This document shows positions 24,266-33,160 of a stretch of DNA of 64,000 nucleotides, one piece after another. Location of the stretch: contig NZ_BILZ01000008.1 of NCBI RefSeq assembly GCF_004000825.1, forward strand, positions 79,286 to 143,285, given 5' to 3'. The position numbers and the translations under genes were made by a program. The notes below the pieces were generated by a model. It was not told where the DNA came from. It did not search any database and was given only the letters and a program-made list of their open reading frames with translations. The DNA is from Paenibacillus kobensis NBRC 15729 (lineage in GTDB: Bacteria > Bacillota > Bacilli > Paenibacillales > Paenibacillaceae). Numbering within the stretch: position 1 is the first letter of the stretch; the number at the start of each line of letters is the position of its first letter.

Positions 24266-25858
24266 ATGTTTAAAGTGTTAGTATCGGATCCTATCAGCGA
24301 TCTTGGCATTCAGAAGCTGGTCGATGCAGCAGATGTTTCTATCGACAAGAAGCCTGGTCTTAGCGAAGATGAGCTCGTAGCCATTATCGGTGAATACGAC
24401 GCTCTTCTCGTTCGCAGCCAGACTCGCGTAACGGCTCGCATTATGGACGCAGGCAAGAAGCTGAAAGTAGTTGGACGCGCAGGTGTTGGCGTCGACAATA
24501 TCGACCTGGACGCAGCAACCCAGCGCGGTATCATCGTCATTAATGCGCCGGACGGCAACACGATTACGACTTGCGAGCACACTTTCGCCATGATGATGGC
24601 AGTTGCACGCCATATCCCACAAGCTTACCTCAAAACGGTTGGCGGCGTTTGGGACCGCAAATCGTTCGTCGGCGTAGAGCTTCGTAACAAAGTGCTGGGC
24701 GTTATGGGCATGGGCCGTATCGGCAGCGAAGTTGCGAAACGCGCGAAAGCCTTCGGCATGGAAATTCTCGGCTACGATCCGTTCCTGACGGAAGAGCGTG
24801 CAGAGAAAATGGGCATCAAACTGGCATCGGTTGACGATATTGTTCGCAACGCTGACTTCATGACGGTGCATACGCCACTTACGCCGGAAACGCGCCACAT
24901 GATCTCGAGCAAACAATTCGAAGTTATGAAACGCGGCATGCGTATCGTGAACTGTGCACGCGGCGGTATCATCGACGAGCAAGCGCTCGTGGAAGCAATC
25001 GACCAAGGCATCGTAGCAGGCGCTGCATTCGACGTATTCGAAGTTGAGCCTCCAGCAGCTGACCATCCGTTCCTGACGCATCCTAAGATCATCGTTACGC
25101 CTCACCTTGGCGCATCGACGGTTGAGGCGCAAGAGAACGTTGCAATCGACGTATCGGAGCAAGTGCTCCACATTCTGCGCGACGAGCCATTCATCAACGC
25201 GGTGAACATGCCTCCAATCCCAGCTAACGTTCGTGCTGTACTGCAGCCTTACTTCGAGCTCGGCGAGAAGCTTGGCAGCTTCATCTCGCAGCTGTCGGAC
25301 GGCGCTGTGAAAGAAATCGTCGTCAGCTACTCGGGCGAACTCGCGGATGTTGATACACAGCCGCTTACCCGTTATATTACGCGCGGCGTATTGGCACATC
25401 ATCTTGGCGCTGACCAAGTCAACGTCGTTAACTCGATGCACCTGGCGAAAGAACGCAGCGTGAACATTGTCGTGAACAAATCGCATACGGCGAAGGACTT
25501 CACGAACCTTGTAACGGTAACGCTCCGTACGGCCAAAGAAGAGCGTACTGTAGCAGGAACGCTGCTGACAGGCTATGGCCCTCGTATCGTTCAGATCGAC
25601 AATTATCCGGTTGACGTTGCACCAGAAGGCAACCTCATTCTCGTATCGCATACAGATAAACCGGGCATTATCGGCCGTGTCGGTACGCTGCTCGGCGGTA
25701 ACGATGTGAACATCGCAGCAATGCAAGTAGGACGCAAACTGATCGGCGGCGCGGCTATCATGGTCTTGACGGTTGATAAAGTAGCTCCGAAATCGGTGCT
25801 GGAAGAAGTCGCGAAGCTCGCAGACCTGAACAGCGCGAAAGAAATTCACCTCTCTTAA
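24266..25858 (+). CDS. serA: D-3-phosphoglycerate dehydrogenase
   Basis: First step of serine synthesis: oxidises 3-phosphoglycerate with NAD. The 530-residue chain has the long (type 1) architecture: a substrate domain, an inserted NAD-binding domain with G-M-G-R-I-G-S near residue 150, catalytic R in N-C-A-R-G-G (near 233), the E in F-E-V-E-P and H in T-P-H-L-G-A-S (near 281), an intervening domain (about 320-450) and a C-terminal ACT domain (from about 455) that usually binds serine for feedback control. The ribosome site is AGGAGGC. A roughly 200-base leader precedes it and a terminator follows. Confidence 0.97.
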   Translation: MFKVLVSDPISDLGIQKLVDAADVSIDKKPGLSEDELVAIIGEYDALLVRSQTRVTARIMDAGKKLKVVGRAGVGVDNIDLDAATQRGIIVINAPDGNTITTCEHTFAMMMAVARHIPQAYLKTVGGVWDRKSFVGVELRNKVLGVMGMGRIGSEVAKRAKAFGMEILGYDPFLTEERAEKMGIKLASVDDIVRNADFMTVHTPLTPETRHMISSKQFEVMKRGMRIVNCARGGIIDEQALVEAIDQGIVAGAAFDVFEVEPPAADHPFLTHPKIIVTPHLGASTVEAQENVAIDVSEQVLHILRDEPFINAVNMPPIPANVRAVLQPYFELGEKLGSFISQLSDGAVKEIVVSYSGELADVDTQPLTRYITRGVLAHHLGADQVNVVNSMHLAKERSVNIVVNKSHTAKDFTNLVTVTLRTAKEERTVAGTLLTGYGPRIVQIDNYPVDVAPEGNLILVSHTDKPGIIGRVGTLLGGNDVNIAAMQVGRKLIGGAAIMVLTVDKVAPKSVLEEVAKLADLNSAKEIHLS

Positions 25859-25870
25859 TGAGATACACAA

Positions 25871-25899
25871 GGTTGTCCCTACGGGGACAGCCTTTTTTT
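25871..25899 (+). terminator. Intrinsic terminator of serA
   Basis: GGTTGTCC and GGACAGCC pair (one G-T) around a short loop and are followed by TTTTTTT, 12 bases after the serA stop. The remaining 140 bases to the resE terminator show nothing. Confidence 0.85.
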
Positions 25900-26037
25900 C
25901 ATATGTCCGTCCGACATTATGTGCAAGGAACAATCGTTTTCTATGACTTTCCCCCTTCAACTTCTCCATTTCGTCACAGGTGCAAGCAGGAGACATGAAT
26001 GTTCCACGTTGAACAAGATTAGTCCTGCTTTTCCAAC

Positions 26038-26065
26038 AAAAAAAGCGCTCATCAAGATGAGCGCT
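26038..26065 (-). terminator. Intrinsic terminator at the end of resE
   Basis: A perfect 10-bp stem AGCGCTCATC/GATGAGCGCT with a 2-base loop, then TTTTTTT on the minus strand. The stem overlaps the resE stop codon at 26064. Confidence 0.85.
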
Positions 26066-27530
26066 ATGACAGCGGATGATCCAAATCGACAGGCAGCAAC
26101 AACGTAAACGTAGTTCCATCGCCGATCTTGCTGTCGACAAGAATACGGCCGTGATGGCCGTCGACAATATTTTTGACAATGGCAAGGCCGAGTCCGGTTC
26201 CGCCCGAAGTTCCCCGTTTGCGCGACTTGTCCGCCTTGTAGAAACGTTCGAATATATAAGGCAGATCATCTTCCGGAATCCCTTCGCCTTCATCCGAAAT
26301 TTTCAGCTCGATATGGCTTGGCGAGTTCCACTCCGAATCCGTCTGTGCCCATTGTCCAGAAAGCATGATGGCTGCCCCAGATGGCGTATGGCGCAAAGCG
26401 TTGTCGAGCAGATTCGTCAGCACTTGCTCAAGCCGGTCCTCGTCAGCCGCTTGTACGGATAACGGCGGTGAATCCGGAAGCTCGCATATGAGCCGGATGT
26501 CTCGTTCCTTCGCGAAAGCTTGAAATTTGCGGTGAACGCGTCTGACGAGTGAATCGATATCACATGGAACGAGCTTCAACTCACTGTGACCAGCTTCCAT
26601 TCGGGCAAGATCGAGCAAGTCCTTCACCAGTCTGCCCATCCGCACCGATTCGTCATGAATGACCTGTACCAGTTCGTCCCGTTCTTCCTTCGAATCGGCA
26701 AGCCCGTCCAGCAGCGCTTCGCTGTAGCCTTGCAGCATGGAAAGCGGCGTCCGAATCTCATGTGAAACGTTCGCCACGAAATCGCGGCGCAGCTTCTCAA
26801 GCATAAACTCCTCTGTAACGTCACGCATCACCGCGACAGCTCCGCGTACGGAGTCATTCGATTTAAGCGGTGCCATCACAACCGACCAGACACCGTTCTT
26901 GACATGGATTTTGTCACTGCTGTCGACACCGTCCACCGTTACACGGTTGTATAACTCGCGTAACGGACCTGGAACACGGTCTTTCTTCGAATCCTTCTCA
27001 TCGTCATCATCCGCCCAATCGAGCGCATTCCAGCGCGTCATCAGCTGTCCGCCCGGCGGATTGGACATCGTAATGCAGCCTTCCGCGTCGAATGTGACGA
27101 CGGCATCGGACATGCTCCGAAGAACGCTGGACAGATGGTCCTTCTCGTGGCTCAAATCTTTAATGAGCGAGTCGAGATCACCTGCCATCCGGTTAAACGC
27201 ATGAGCCAGGTCGCCCAGCTCGTCAGTCGACCGAATCGGTACGCGCGTCTGGTAGTTGCCCATCGAGATCGACGAAGCCGCTTTCTTCAGTTCAATAAGC
27301 GGCTGCGTTATTTTGGAAGAGAGGAAAAAAGCAAAGAACGTCGACAGCAAAAACCCGATTACGCCGGTGAACACGAACAATACTTTCACTTGATGAGAGG
27401 TCGTATCCTGGAAGCTGATATCGATGTATTGCAGCAGAAACATGCCGAGTATGAGCAGCACGACTGCTACGAGCACAATGATCGTCATCCACAGCTTGCC
27501 TACGACGCTGCGCCATACCCATAGCTTCAT
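26064..27530 (-). CDS. resE: Sensor histidine kinase ResE, short extracytoplasmic loop
   Basis: Membrane kinase that phosphorylates ResD in response to oxygen limitation or nitric oxide in Bacillus. The 488-residue chain has two membrane helices (about 14-34 and 50-70), a HAMP domain, a PAS-like region (about 130-250), the phospho-histidine box V-S-H-E-I-R-T-P (near residue 259) and a C-terminal ATPase with N, G1 (D-E-G-E-G-I) and G2 (G-T-G-L-G-L-A-I-V) boxes. The loop between the helices is only about 15 residues, while B. subtilis ResE has a much larger outer domain, so sensing must occur in the membrane or cytoplasm. It follows resD with a 3-base gap. Confidence 0.9.
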   Translation of the reverse strand: MKLWVWRSVVGKLWMTIIVLVAVVLLILGMFLLQYIDISFQDTTSHQVKVLFVFTGVIGFLLSTFFAFFLSSKITQPLIELKKAASSISMGNYQTRVPIRSTDELGDLAHAFNRMAGDLDSLIKDLSHEKDHLSSVLRSMSDAVVTFDAEGCITMSNPPGGQLMTRWNALDWADDDDEKDSKKDRVPGPLRELYNRVTVDGVDSSDKIHVKNGVWSVVMAPLKSNDSVRGAVAVMRDVTEEFMLEKLRRDFVANVSHEIRTPLSMLQGYSEALLDGLADSKEERDELVQVIHDESVRMGRLVKDLLDLARMEAGHSELKLVPCDIDSLVRRVHRKFQAFAKERDIRLICELPDSPPLSVQAADEDRLEQVLTNLLDNALRHTPSGAAIMLSGQWAQTDSEWNSPSHIELKISDEGEGIPEDDLPYIFERFYKADKSRKRGTSGGTGLGLAIVKNIVDGHHGRILVDSKIGDGTTFTLLLPVDLDHPLS

Positions 27531-27533
27531 CGG

Positions 27534-28250
27534 TTATTTGGATACCTCAAGCTTGTATCCGACGCCCCATACTGTCGTAATCATCGACGCAGCCTCCGGC
27601 GATACTTTGTTCAGCTTCTCACGCAGCCGCTTCACATGTGTATCGACCGTACGCAAGTCGCCGAAAAACTCGTAATTCCATACGTCCTTCAGCAGTTCCT
27701 CGCGCGAGAACACTTTATCCGGTGATACAGCCAGATAGTGCAGCAGCTCGTATTCCTTCGGCGTCAAGCTCACCTCTTGCCCGCCAGCCGAAACCCGATG
27801 CGCATCATGCTCAATAATGAGGTGAGGAAGTACGATATTGTTGCTCGAGTTCGATTCTTTCGTCAAGAAGGCGGTAGCCGACGAACGGCGAAGAATCGCT
27901 TTGACCCGGTAAATGACTTCGCGCGGGCTGAACGGCTTAACGACGTAATCGTCGGCGCCTGCTTCAAACCCTTGCACACGGTTCATCTCTTCGCCCTTCG
28001 CAGTTAGCATAATGACCGGCGTCGCTTTCACCTGACGGAGACGCGAGCATACTTCTACGCCGTCAATGCCCGGAAGCATGACGTCGAGCATGATCAAATC
28101 ATACTCTTTGCCCGCTGCCATCCGAAGCGCTGTCTCGCCGTCCTCCGCCTCTTCGATCTCGTAGCCTTCCTTCTCTAGATACATTTTCAGCAGGCGGCGA
28201 ATTCGTTCTTCGTCGTCTACGACCAATATGCGATGTGCTGCTTCTGACAT
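27534..28250 (-). CDS. resD: Response regulator ResD (OmpR family)
   Basis: Activates genes for respiration and anaerobic growth when phosphorylated by ResE. The 238-residue protein has a receiver domain with the acidic pair D-D-E near residue 11, the phosphorylated aspartate in I-M-L-D-V-M-L-P (near 55) and lysine in V-V-K-P-F (near 104), and a C-terminal OmpR-type winged helix (R-T-V-D-T-H-V-K-R-L-R-E-K-L). It lies between resC and resE as in the B. subtilis resABCDE operon. Confidence 0.95.
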   Translation of the reverse strand: MSEAAHRILVVDDEERIRRLLKMYLEKEGYEIEEAEDGETALRMAAGKEYDLIMLDVMLPGIDGVEVCSRLRQVKATPVIMLTAKGEEMNRVQGFEAGADDYVVKPFSPREVIYRVKAILRRSSATAFLTKESNSSNNIVLPHLIIEHDAHRVSAGGQEVSLTPKEYELLHYLAVSPDKVFSREELLKDVWNYEFFGDLRTVDTHVKRLREKLNKVSPEAASMITTVWGVGYKLEVSK

Positions 28251-28286
28251 TAGGTCACAGCCCCTTTACATATAGTGGACTTTCGT

Positions 28287-29546
28287 TTATACCCCAGCGT
28301 AGGAATGCAATCCGGCGATAATAAGATTCACGCCGATCAGCGTAAACCATACGATGACGAAGCCGATAACGGACAGCCATGCCGACCGAAGGCCCTGCCA
28401 GCCGCGGGACAGCCGGAAGTGCAAGTATACGCTATAGAATAGCCACGTTATAAGCGCCCATACTTCTTTGGGATCCCATCCCCAGAAACGGCCCCATGCT
28501 TCGTTCGCCCAGATCATCGCGAAGATGAGTGCGCCAAGCGTAAAGACCGGGAAACCGATCGCAATCGCACGGTAGCTGATTTCGTCCAAGTCACTCGGGT
28601 TAACGCCGTCCATATGCGGGCGAATTACAGCGCCAAGCGGTTTGCGGAAAATAAGACGAAGCACCGCATAAAGCAGCGATCCGGCAACAATCGACCAAAT
28701 GACCGTGTTCAGCTTCCGTCCAGCGTTAACGCCTTTCATCCAAGATGGCGTCTCGATCTGCAGCTTCTCAAGACCGAGGAACGAATCCGCCGAATCTGCG
28801 TGGCTGTTATACGGCTTGAAGATCGGCGGCAGGTTGTATTCGACCTGCTCCGTATTCGTAATCGTCTGCCCTTGCGTGTCAATGCTGATGTTCTCTTGCG
28901 TAAAGTGCGCCTCATAACCTGCGCCGCGGAATGCGAAGACAATGCTGATGAAACCGACGACAACGACAATCGTATACAGCGTATATTCGATCCAACGCTG
29001 CTGCTTGCGCGCTTGATCATCCTTGCGCGTATAGTCGACAACCCGTAGCAAATACATGAGTCCGGCAGCAAATCCAACCGCGAAGAAAGCTTCGCCAAGC
29101 GCTGCTGTCGTCACGTGGATTTTGAGCCAGTACGAATCAAGCGACGGAATAAGCGGTTGAACATCTTTCGGGAATACAGATGCGTACGCAACGATAATAA
29201 CGGCAAGCGGCGTGGCGAACATCCCAAGCAGCGGCTTGCGGTAAATCGCATAAATAATCGTAAAGGCAATCATGACCGCCATGGCCAGGAATGACATAAA
29301 TTCATACATGTTGCTTGTCGGAATTTGCCCGCTGCCGTACCAACGCGTGAAGAAGAACGTCAGATGTGCGGCAAGGCCTGCCGACGATACGATGAAGGAT
29401 GTTCTCCCCCAGCGTGCGATATGATGCTTCGAATCGCGGTTGCTCCATTTCTGTCCGGCGATTGCAATTACATAAAACATAAACGCTACACAGTATAGAA
29501 TGAAAGCAACTAAATAGGCGTGTCCACTAAAATCGACCCAACTCAC
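28287..29546 (-). CDS. resC: Cytochrome c biogenesis protein ResC (CcsA/CcsB family)
   Basis: With ResB forms the System II haem exporter and ligase that attaches haem to apocytochrome c outside the membrane. The 419-residue protein has about eight membrane helices and the tryptophan-rich haem-handling segment W-G-R-F-W-G-W-D-P-K-E (near residue 352) with conserved histidines elsewhere. A large outer loop lies around residues 215-275. Its ATG overlaps the resB stop by four bases, so the pair is coupled. Confidence 0.95.
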   Translation of the reverse strand: MSWVDFSGHAYLVAFILYCVAFMFYVIAIAGQKWSNRDSKHHIARWGRTSFIVSSAGLAAHLTFFFTRWYGSGQIPTSNMYEFMSFLAMAVMIAFTIIYAIYRKPLLGMFATPLAVIIVAYASVFPKDVQPLIPSLDSYWLKIHVTTAALGEAFFAVGFAAGLMYLLRVVDYTRKDDQARKQQRWIEYTLYTIVVVVGFISIVFAFRGAGYEAHFTQENISIDTQGQTITNTEQVEYNLPPIFKPYNSHADSADSFLGLEKLQIETPSWMKGVNAGRKLNTVIWSIVAGSLLYAVLRLIFRKPLGAVIRPHMDGVNPSDLDEISYRAIAIGFPVFTLGALIFAMIWANEAWGRFWGWDPKEVWALITWLFYSVYLHFRLSRGWQGLRSAWLSVIGFVIVWFTLIGVNLIIAGLHSYAGV

Positions 29547-31177
29547 GAATTATAACCCCCGTTATCGAGCTTATCCTTATCTACTTCTATCTTCATCTGC
29601 GCAAGCGCCCAAGCGACGTCGGCACGCATGCCAAAATGATTTTTGTTCGTATGCGCGCCGAGCGACAGAACTCCGTTGTCCACCCGGAGCCAGATGCGGC
29701 GATGATGCCAGTAAGCACCCATGAGCAAGCCAAGCATACAAATACCGAGTCCAGCCCATACATACGTCAGCGCCCGGTCGACTCGAACGAGCAGGTAGCT
29801 CGTATAGGAAGTGAACGATACGTTCTCCATTCCATCGACCCGAATCTCGACCTTAGGTGCAAGATCACGGTTAATCACATCTTGACGGAACCGTTCCTTA
29901 TCCTTCTGCAGCGGGAAGTACATATAAGGCTCTCCTGCAGCGTCGATTCCTGGACCTTTCACCATAAAAATAAACGCTGGCGCTTTCGGATCACGCGAGA
30001 GCGTGACAGGATTGCCTTCATCGTTCAACGAAAATTCCATGTACTGCGCCTTGAGCGATAAGCTGTACGGACCAACCGTAAATTCGGTCTGCGGATCCTT
30101 CATCGGCAGATCGAACGGACCGTATACTTTACCGGACTGCTTATCCTCGATGACCGGCTTAACCGCTTTCAGCAGTGGCTGATCGTCGTAGCCGATTTGA
30201 TACAGCTTGACTCCTTTGTGCGAGAGCGGATGATTGACGATAATATCGTAATTTTTCACCGGCTCCAACACCGGATCGATACCAGGCTCGCCACACGATT
30301 GAACGCACTGATACAGGATAGCTTCCGTCTTGTACATCTTCGGCCGTTCTTGATTTTTGAGCCGGTCCGGCAATTCTTTCTCTTCGTAGTACTCCACTGT
30401 GAACTTCTCGTTCTTCACGTAGTAGTTCGTGCCCGGCACTTGCACCGTCTCGCCGTCTCGTACTGCAATCGTCTCTTCCATCTTCCAATCCGGAATCGTA
30501 CGGGCAAGCAGAGCGAGCAGCAGCACGATCAGGCCGATGTGGTTAATGTACGGCCCCCAGCGGCTGAAACGGTTTTTCTCCGCCAGCAATGCGGTTCCGT
30601 CTGTATGTACGCGATAGCGCCGGCGCTTCATATGGCCAGCCAACTCTTGCACCCATTGTTCGGCATTTCCTTCAACAGGTCCGGTATATACCGTCTTCTG
30701 GCGGGTAATAAACATGAGATGCTTGCGGATTTGCTGCTTGCTTAACGCCCGGTATAGCGGCAGAACACGGTCCAAACTGCAGATGACAAGCGATGTTCCG
30801 ATCATAACCAGAAGACCGACGAACCACCAGGAGTCGTACATCGAGGACAGACCTAATTGATGGTACAGCTTGCCGCCCCAGCCGTAAGTCTGCTCATAGT
30901 ATTCAGCCGTATTGCCTTGCGGATAGATCGTGCCAATGGCCGCGCCTACCAGCGTAATAATAATGATAATAATTGCGATCTTGACCGATGAGAAAAAATT
31001 CCATACCAAATCGAGCGGATTCGGATTTCTCTTCTGCGACCGGCGCGCCATGCCGTCATAACGCATCTCGAGCGGCGCATCTTCAGCAACCTCGGTCTGC
31101 GGCTTGCCGCAAGATTCGCACAACAGCGTATCCGGCGGATTCTGGTGGCCGCATTCGCACTTCGTATTCTGGAACAA
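29543..31177 (-). CDS. resB: Cytochrome c biogenesis protein ResB
   Basis: System II haem-ligation partner of ResC. The 544-residue protein starts with a small zinc ribbon (C-E-C-G near residue 8 and C-E-S-C-G near 20), a feature not needed for haem ligation and possibly regulatory, then has about four membrane helices and a large extracytoplasmic domain (about 235-480) before the last helix. It is 28 bases downstream of resA. ResA keeps apocytochrome cysteines reduced for this complex. Confidence 0.94.
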   Translation of the reverse strand: MFQNTKCECGHQNPPDTLLCESCGKPQTEVAEDAPLEMRYDGMARRSQKRNPNPLDLVWNFFSSVKIAIIIIIITLVGAAIGTIYPQGNTAEYYEQTYGWGGKLYHQLGLSSMYDSWWFVGLLVMIGTSLVICSLDRVLPLYRALSKQQIRKHLMFITRQKTVYTGPVEGNAEQWVQELAGHMKRRRYRVHTDGTALLAEKNRFSRWGPYINHIGLIVLLLALLARTIPDWKMEETIAVRDGETVQVPGTNYYVKNEKFTVEYYEEKELPDRLKNQERPKMYKTEAILYQCVQSCGEPGIDPVLEPVKNYDIIVNHPLSHKGVKLYQIGYDDQPLLKAVKPVIEDKQSGKVYGPFDLPMKDPQTEFTVGPYSLSLKAQYMEFSLNDEGNPVTLSRDPKAPAFIFMVKGPGIDAAGEPYMYFPLQKDKERFRQDVINRDLAPKVEIRVDGMENVSFTSYTSYLLVRVDRALTYVWAGLGICMLGLLMGAYWHHRRIWLRVDNGVLSLGAHTNKNHFGMRADVAWALAQMKIEVDKDKLDNGGYNS

Positions 31178-31205
31178 CGTACAGCCTCCTTACTAGACAT
31201 ACGAG

Positions 31206-31745
31206 CTAGGTTTGAAGCAGCTTCTCGATTCGTTCGTCGATGTCCTGCTCAGTCATGCCCCCGACGAAAATATCCATGATCGTTCCGTCAGGCTTGATGA
31301 AGAAAGTCGACGGATACTGTTCAAGCCCGTATCGCCGCTCTATCATCTTGTTCGCATCCCGCAATATCGGGTACGACAAATCAAAATCTTTGACGAAATT
31401 GTTAACCGTCAAATCGCCTTCACTTAAGTTCACCGCCAATATTTCGAACGGCTTGTCTTTCCATTTCAAATACTGCCGCTCGAATTCCGGCATTTCCTTC
31501 ACGCAAGGCGGACAGAATGATCCCCAGAAGTTAAGGACAACTGCCTTCCCCTTATAGTCCGAAAGCTGATGCTGCTTGCCCGTCAGATCCAGCAGCGTAA
31601 AGTTAGGCGCAGCGCTTCCGACCTCTGGACGATCGCTGTCAGACGACGCAAAGAGCGCCTCGCCGATCGCATATCCGCCGAGCAGCAAGACGCCGAGCAT
31701 GATTACGATTTGTATCGGTTTCCGATACTTGCCCAAGCCTATCAC
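31206..31745 (-). CDS. resA: Membrane-anchored thiol-disulfide oxidoreductase ResA
   Basis: Reduces the cysteines of the haem-binding motif of apocytochrome c. The 179-residue protein has an N-terminal anchor helix (about 10-30) and an extracytoplasmic thioredoxin fold with the active site W-G-S-F-C-P-P-C (near residues 74-81; family usually C-E-P-C) and the cis-proline segment Y-P-S-T-F. The start is uncertain: a GTG at 31745, or a TTG at 31736 that has the better spaced GAGGTGAT ribosome site. First gene of the res operon. Confidence 0.94.
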   Translation of the reverse strand: MIGLGKYRKPIQIVIMLGVLLLGGYAIGEALFASSDSDRPEVGSAAPNFTLLDLTGKQHQLSDYKGKAVVLNFWGSFCPPCVKEMPEFERQYLKWKDKPFEILAVNLSEGDLTVNNFVKDFDLSYPILRDANKMIERRYGLEQYPSTFFIKPDGTIMDIFVGGMTEQDIDERIEKLLQT

Positions 31746-31780
31746 CTCAAGTCTGTTGCATATACGTCGATTTCTTTCTT

Positions 31781-31786
31781 ATTATA
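31781..31786 (-). promoter_or_regulatory. Candidate -10 box of the resA promoter
   Basis: TATAAT on the minus strand, placed right after the rluB terminator U-tract. The hexamer 16-17 bp upstream (ATAAAT) is a poor -35, which would fit an activated promoter; in B. subtilis the resA promoter depends on ResD. Inference from position and one good hexamer. Confidence 0.4.
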
Positions 31787-31789
31787 ACG

Positions 31790-31819
31790 AAAATTCGACG
31801 GCATTTATAAATGCCGTCG
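31790..31819 (-). terminator. Intrinsic terminator of rluB
   Basis: A perfect 24-base palindrome (31796-31819, half-site CGACGGCATTTA) followed on the minus strand by AATTTT. It lies 5 bases after the rluB stop and separates rluB from resA. Confidence 0.75.
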
Positions 31820-31823
31820 ACGA

Positions 31824-33071
31824 TCATTTATGAACTTTATGTGACCTTCTGCTGCTCTGAGAGCTGCTGCCTTTGCCTGGCCGTGAAGAGGACCATTCCG
31901 ATGACCTTCCGCCGCTTCGATCCGCGCCGCCGGAAGCCTGTCTTTGCGACGAACCTCTGCCTTTGCCGGCTTGCGGTTGTTGATCGTTCCGCGGTTTGCG
32001 CTCAGTACTAGCGGCGCCTGTGCGTCCCAGCGTCTTGCTTCCCTGAGGTTTGCTTCCTTGAAGCTTGCCGCCCTGCGATGTGCTGCGCTGCTGACGAGCC
32101 TCTGCTGCACTGCGCTTCTCGCCCTCGGCAATAATCGGGGAAAGCACCGACTTCGCATACGAATCCCGCGATCGGCTTCCAACAGGCTTCGCTGCTTGCT
32201 TCTGCCGTGCCGGCTTGCGTCCTGCTGCCTCTGGCTTGCCCTTCTTGTTCTCTTCGGACAAATGCTTCGGTTTCGGCTTCGGCTTCCACTCCGGTTTCTT
32301 CGCCGGCTTATCCGAAACGACATGACGGCTGCTGCCTTCCGCCTTCGCTGCTTCGGCACGAAGCTCTGCGATCTCTTTTGGCGTCAGAGGACGCCAGCCG
32401 CCGCGCTTTAAGTTCTGCAAACCGAGTTCGCCGAACTTGACCCGCTTCAACCGGGTAACCGGATGGTCAATCGCGTCGAACATGCGGCGTACTTGCCGGT
32501 TGCGGCCTTCGTATATCGTGATGCGGATCGTCGATTCCTTATGATCCGCCTGCACGTCCTGATACTCGACTTCGGCCGGCGATGTCATGCCGTCCTCCAG
32601 CTCGATGCCTTTTCTCAACTGCTCCAGCTTATCTCCGTGCGGAACACCATTAACGGTCGCCAAATAAGTCTTCGGCACATGGTGCTTCGGATGCGTCAGC
32701 AAGTTGGCGAACTCGCCGTCGTTCGTCAACAGCAGAAGCCCTTCCGTATCGTAATCGAGCCGGCCGATCGGATACAACCGCTGTTGGATGCCGGTCAAGA
32801 AGTCCGACACGATCTTGCGGCCCTGCGGGTCCGACGCGCTCGTGATGACGCCCTTCGGCTTGTTCAACATAATGTACAGCTTTACTTCCGATTCAATTGG
32901 CTTGCCGTCCACCGTAATGACATCTTCCTGGGGATCGGCTTTCGCCCCGAGCGTCGTAACCGGAACTCCGTTCACTTCCACTTTTCCGGAAAGAATCAGC
33001 TCTTCGCACTTGCGCCTGGAGGCAATGCCTGCTTGCGCTAAAATTTTTTGTAAACGTTCCAACTTTTTCAC
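31824..33071 (-). CDS. rluB: 23S rRNA pseudouridine synthase RluB, with long basic C-terminal tail
   Basis: Makes a pseudouridine in 23S rRNA (RluB/YpuL family). The 415-residue protein has an N-terminal S4 RNA-binding domain (A-S-R-R-K-C-E-E-L-I near residue 16) and the RsuA-type catalytic domain with G-R-L-D-Y-D-T-E-G-L-L (aspartate near 108). The enzyme proper ends near residue 245; the remaining 170 residues are low-complexity, rich in K, R, S, Q, G and P, including imperfect repeats (L-Q-G-S-K-P-Q-G-S-K). The start is a GTG at 33071 with ATGGAGG 5 bases before it; an upstream ATG at 33083 is part of that ribosome site. It has its own terminator. Confidence 0.93.
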   Translation of the reverse strand: MKKLERLQKILAQAGIASRRKCEELILSGKVEVNGVPVTTLGAKADPQEDVITVDGKPIESEVKLYIMLNKPKGVITSASDPQGRKIVSDFLTGIQQRLYPIGRLDYDTEGLLLLTNDGEFANLLTHPKHHVPKTYLATVNGVPHGDKLEQLRKGIELEDGMTSPAEVEYQDVQADHKESTIRITIYEGRNRQVRRMFDAIDHPVTRLKRVKFGELGLQNLKRGGWRPLTPKEIAELRAEAAKAEGSSRHVVSDKPAKKPEWKPKPKPKHLSEENKKGKPEAAGRKPARQKQAAKPVGSRSRDSYAKSVLSPIIAEGEKRSAAEARQQRSTSQGGKLQGSKPQGSKTLGRTGAASTERKPRNDQQPQAGKGRGSSQRQASGGADRSGGRSSEWSSSRPGKGSSSQSSRRSHKVHK

Positions 33072-33100
33072 CTCAACCTCCATATTAACTTTAAGCAGAC

Positions 33101-33154
33101 AAAAGCACAAGTTCAGCAATCGAGCCGATTCGACTCGTTCTGCGAACTTGTGCT
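33101..33154 (-). terminator. Intrinsic terminator of spmA-spmB
   Basis: The 11-bp arms AGCACAAGTTC and GAACTTGTGCT, with a 29-base stem-loop interior, are followed on the minus strand by TTTTGTCT. It lies just after the spmB stop and isolates rluB. Confidence 0.75.
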
Positions 33155-33160
33155 TCATGA

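Noticed and set aside
24278..26293. 671-codon open frame antisense to serA
   Set aside because: It lies opposite a well-conserved enzyme gene, and its cysteine-, histidine- and arginine-rich composition is typical of the shadow frame of GC-biased codons. No ribosome site or known domain.
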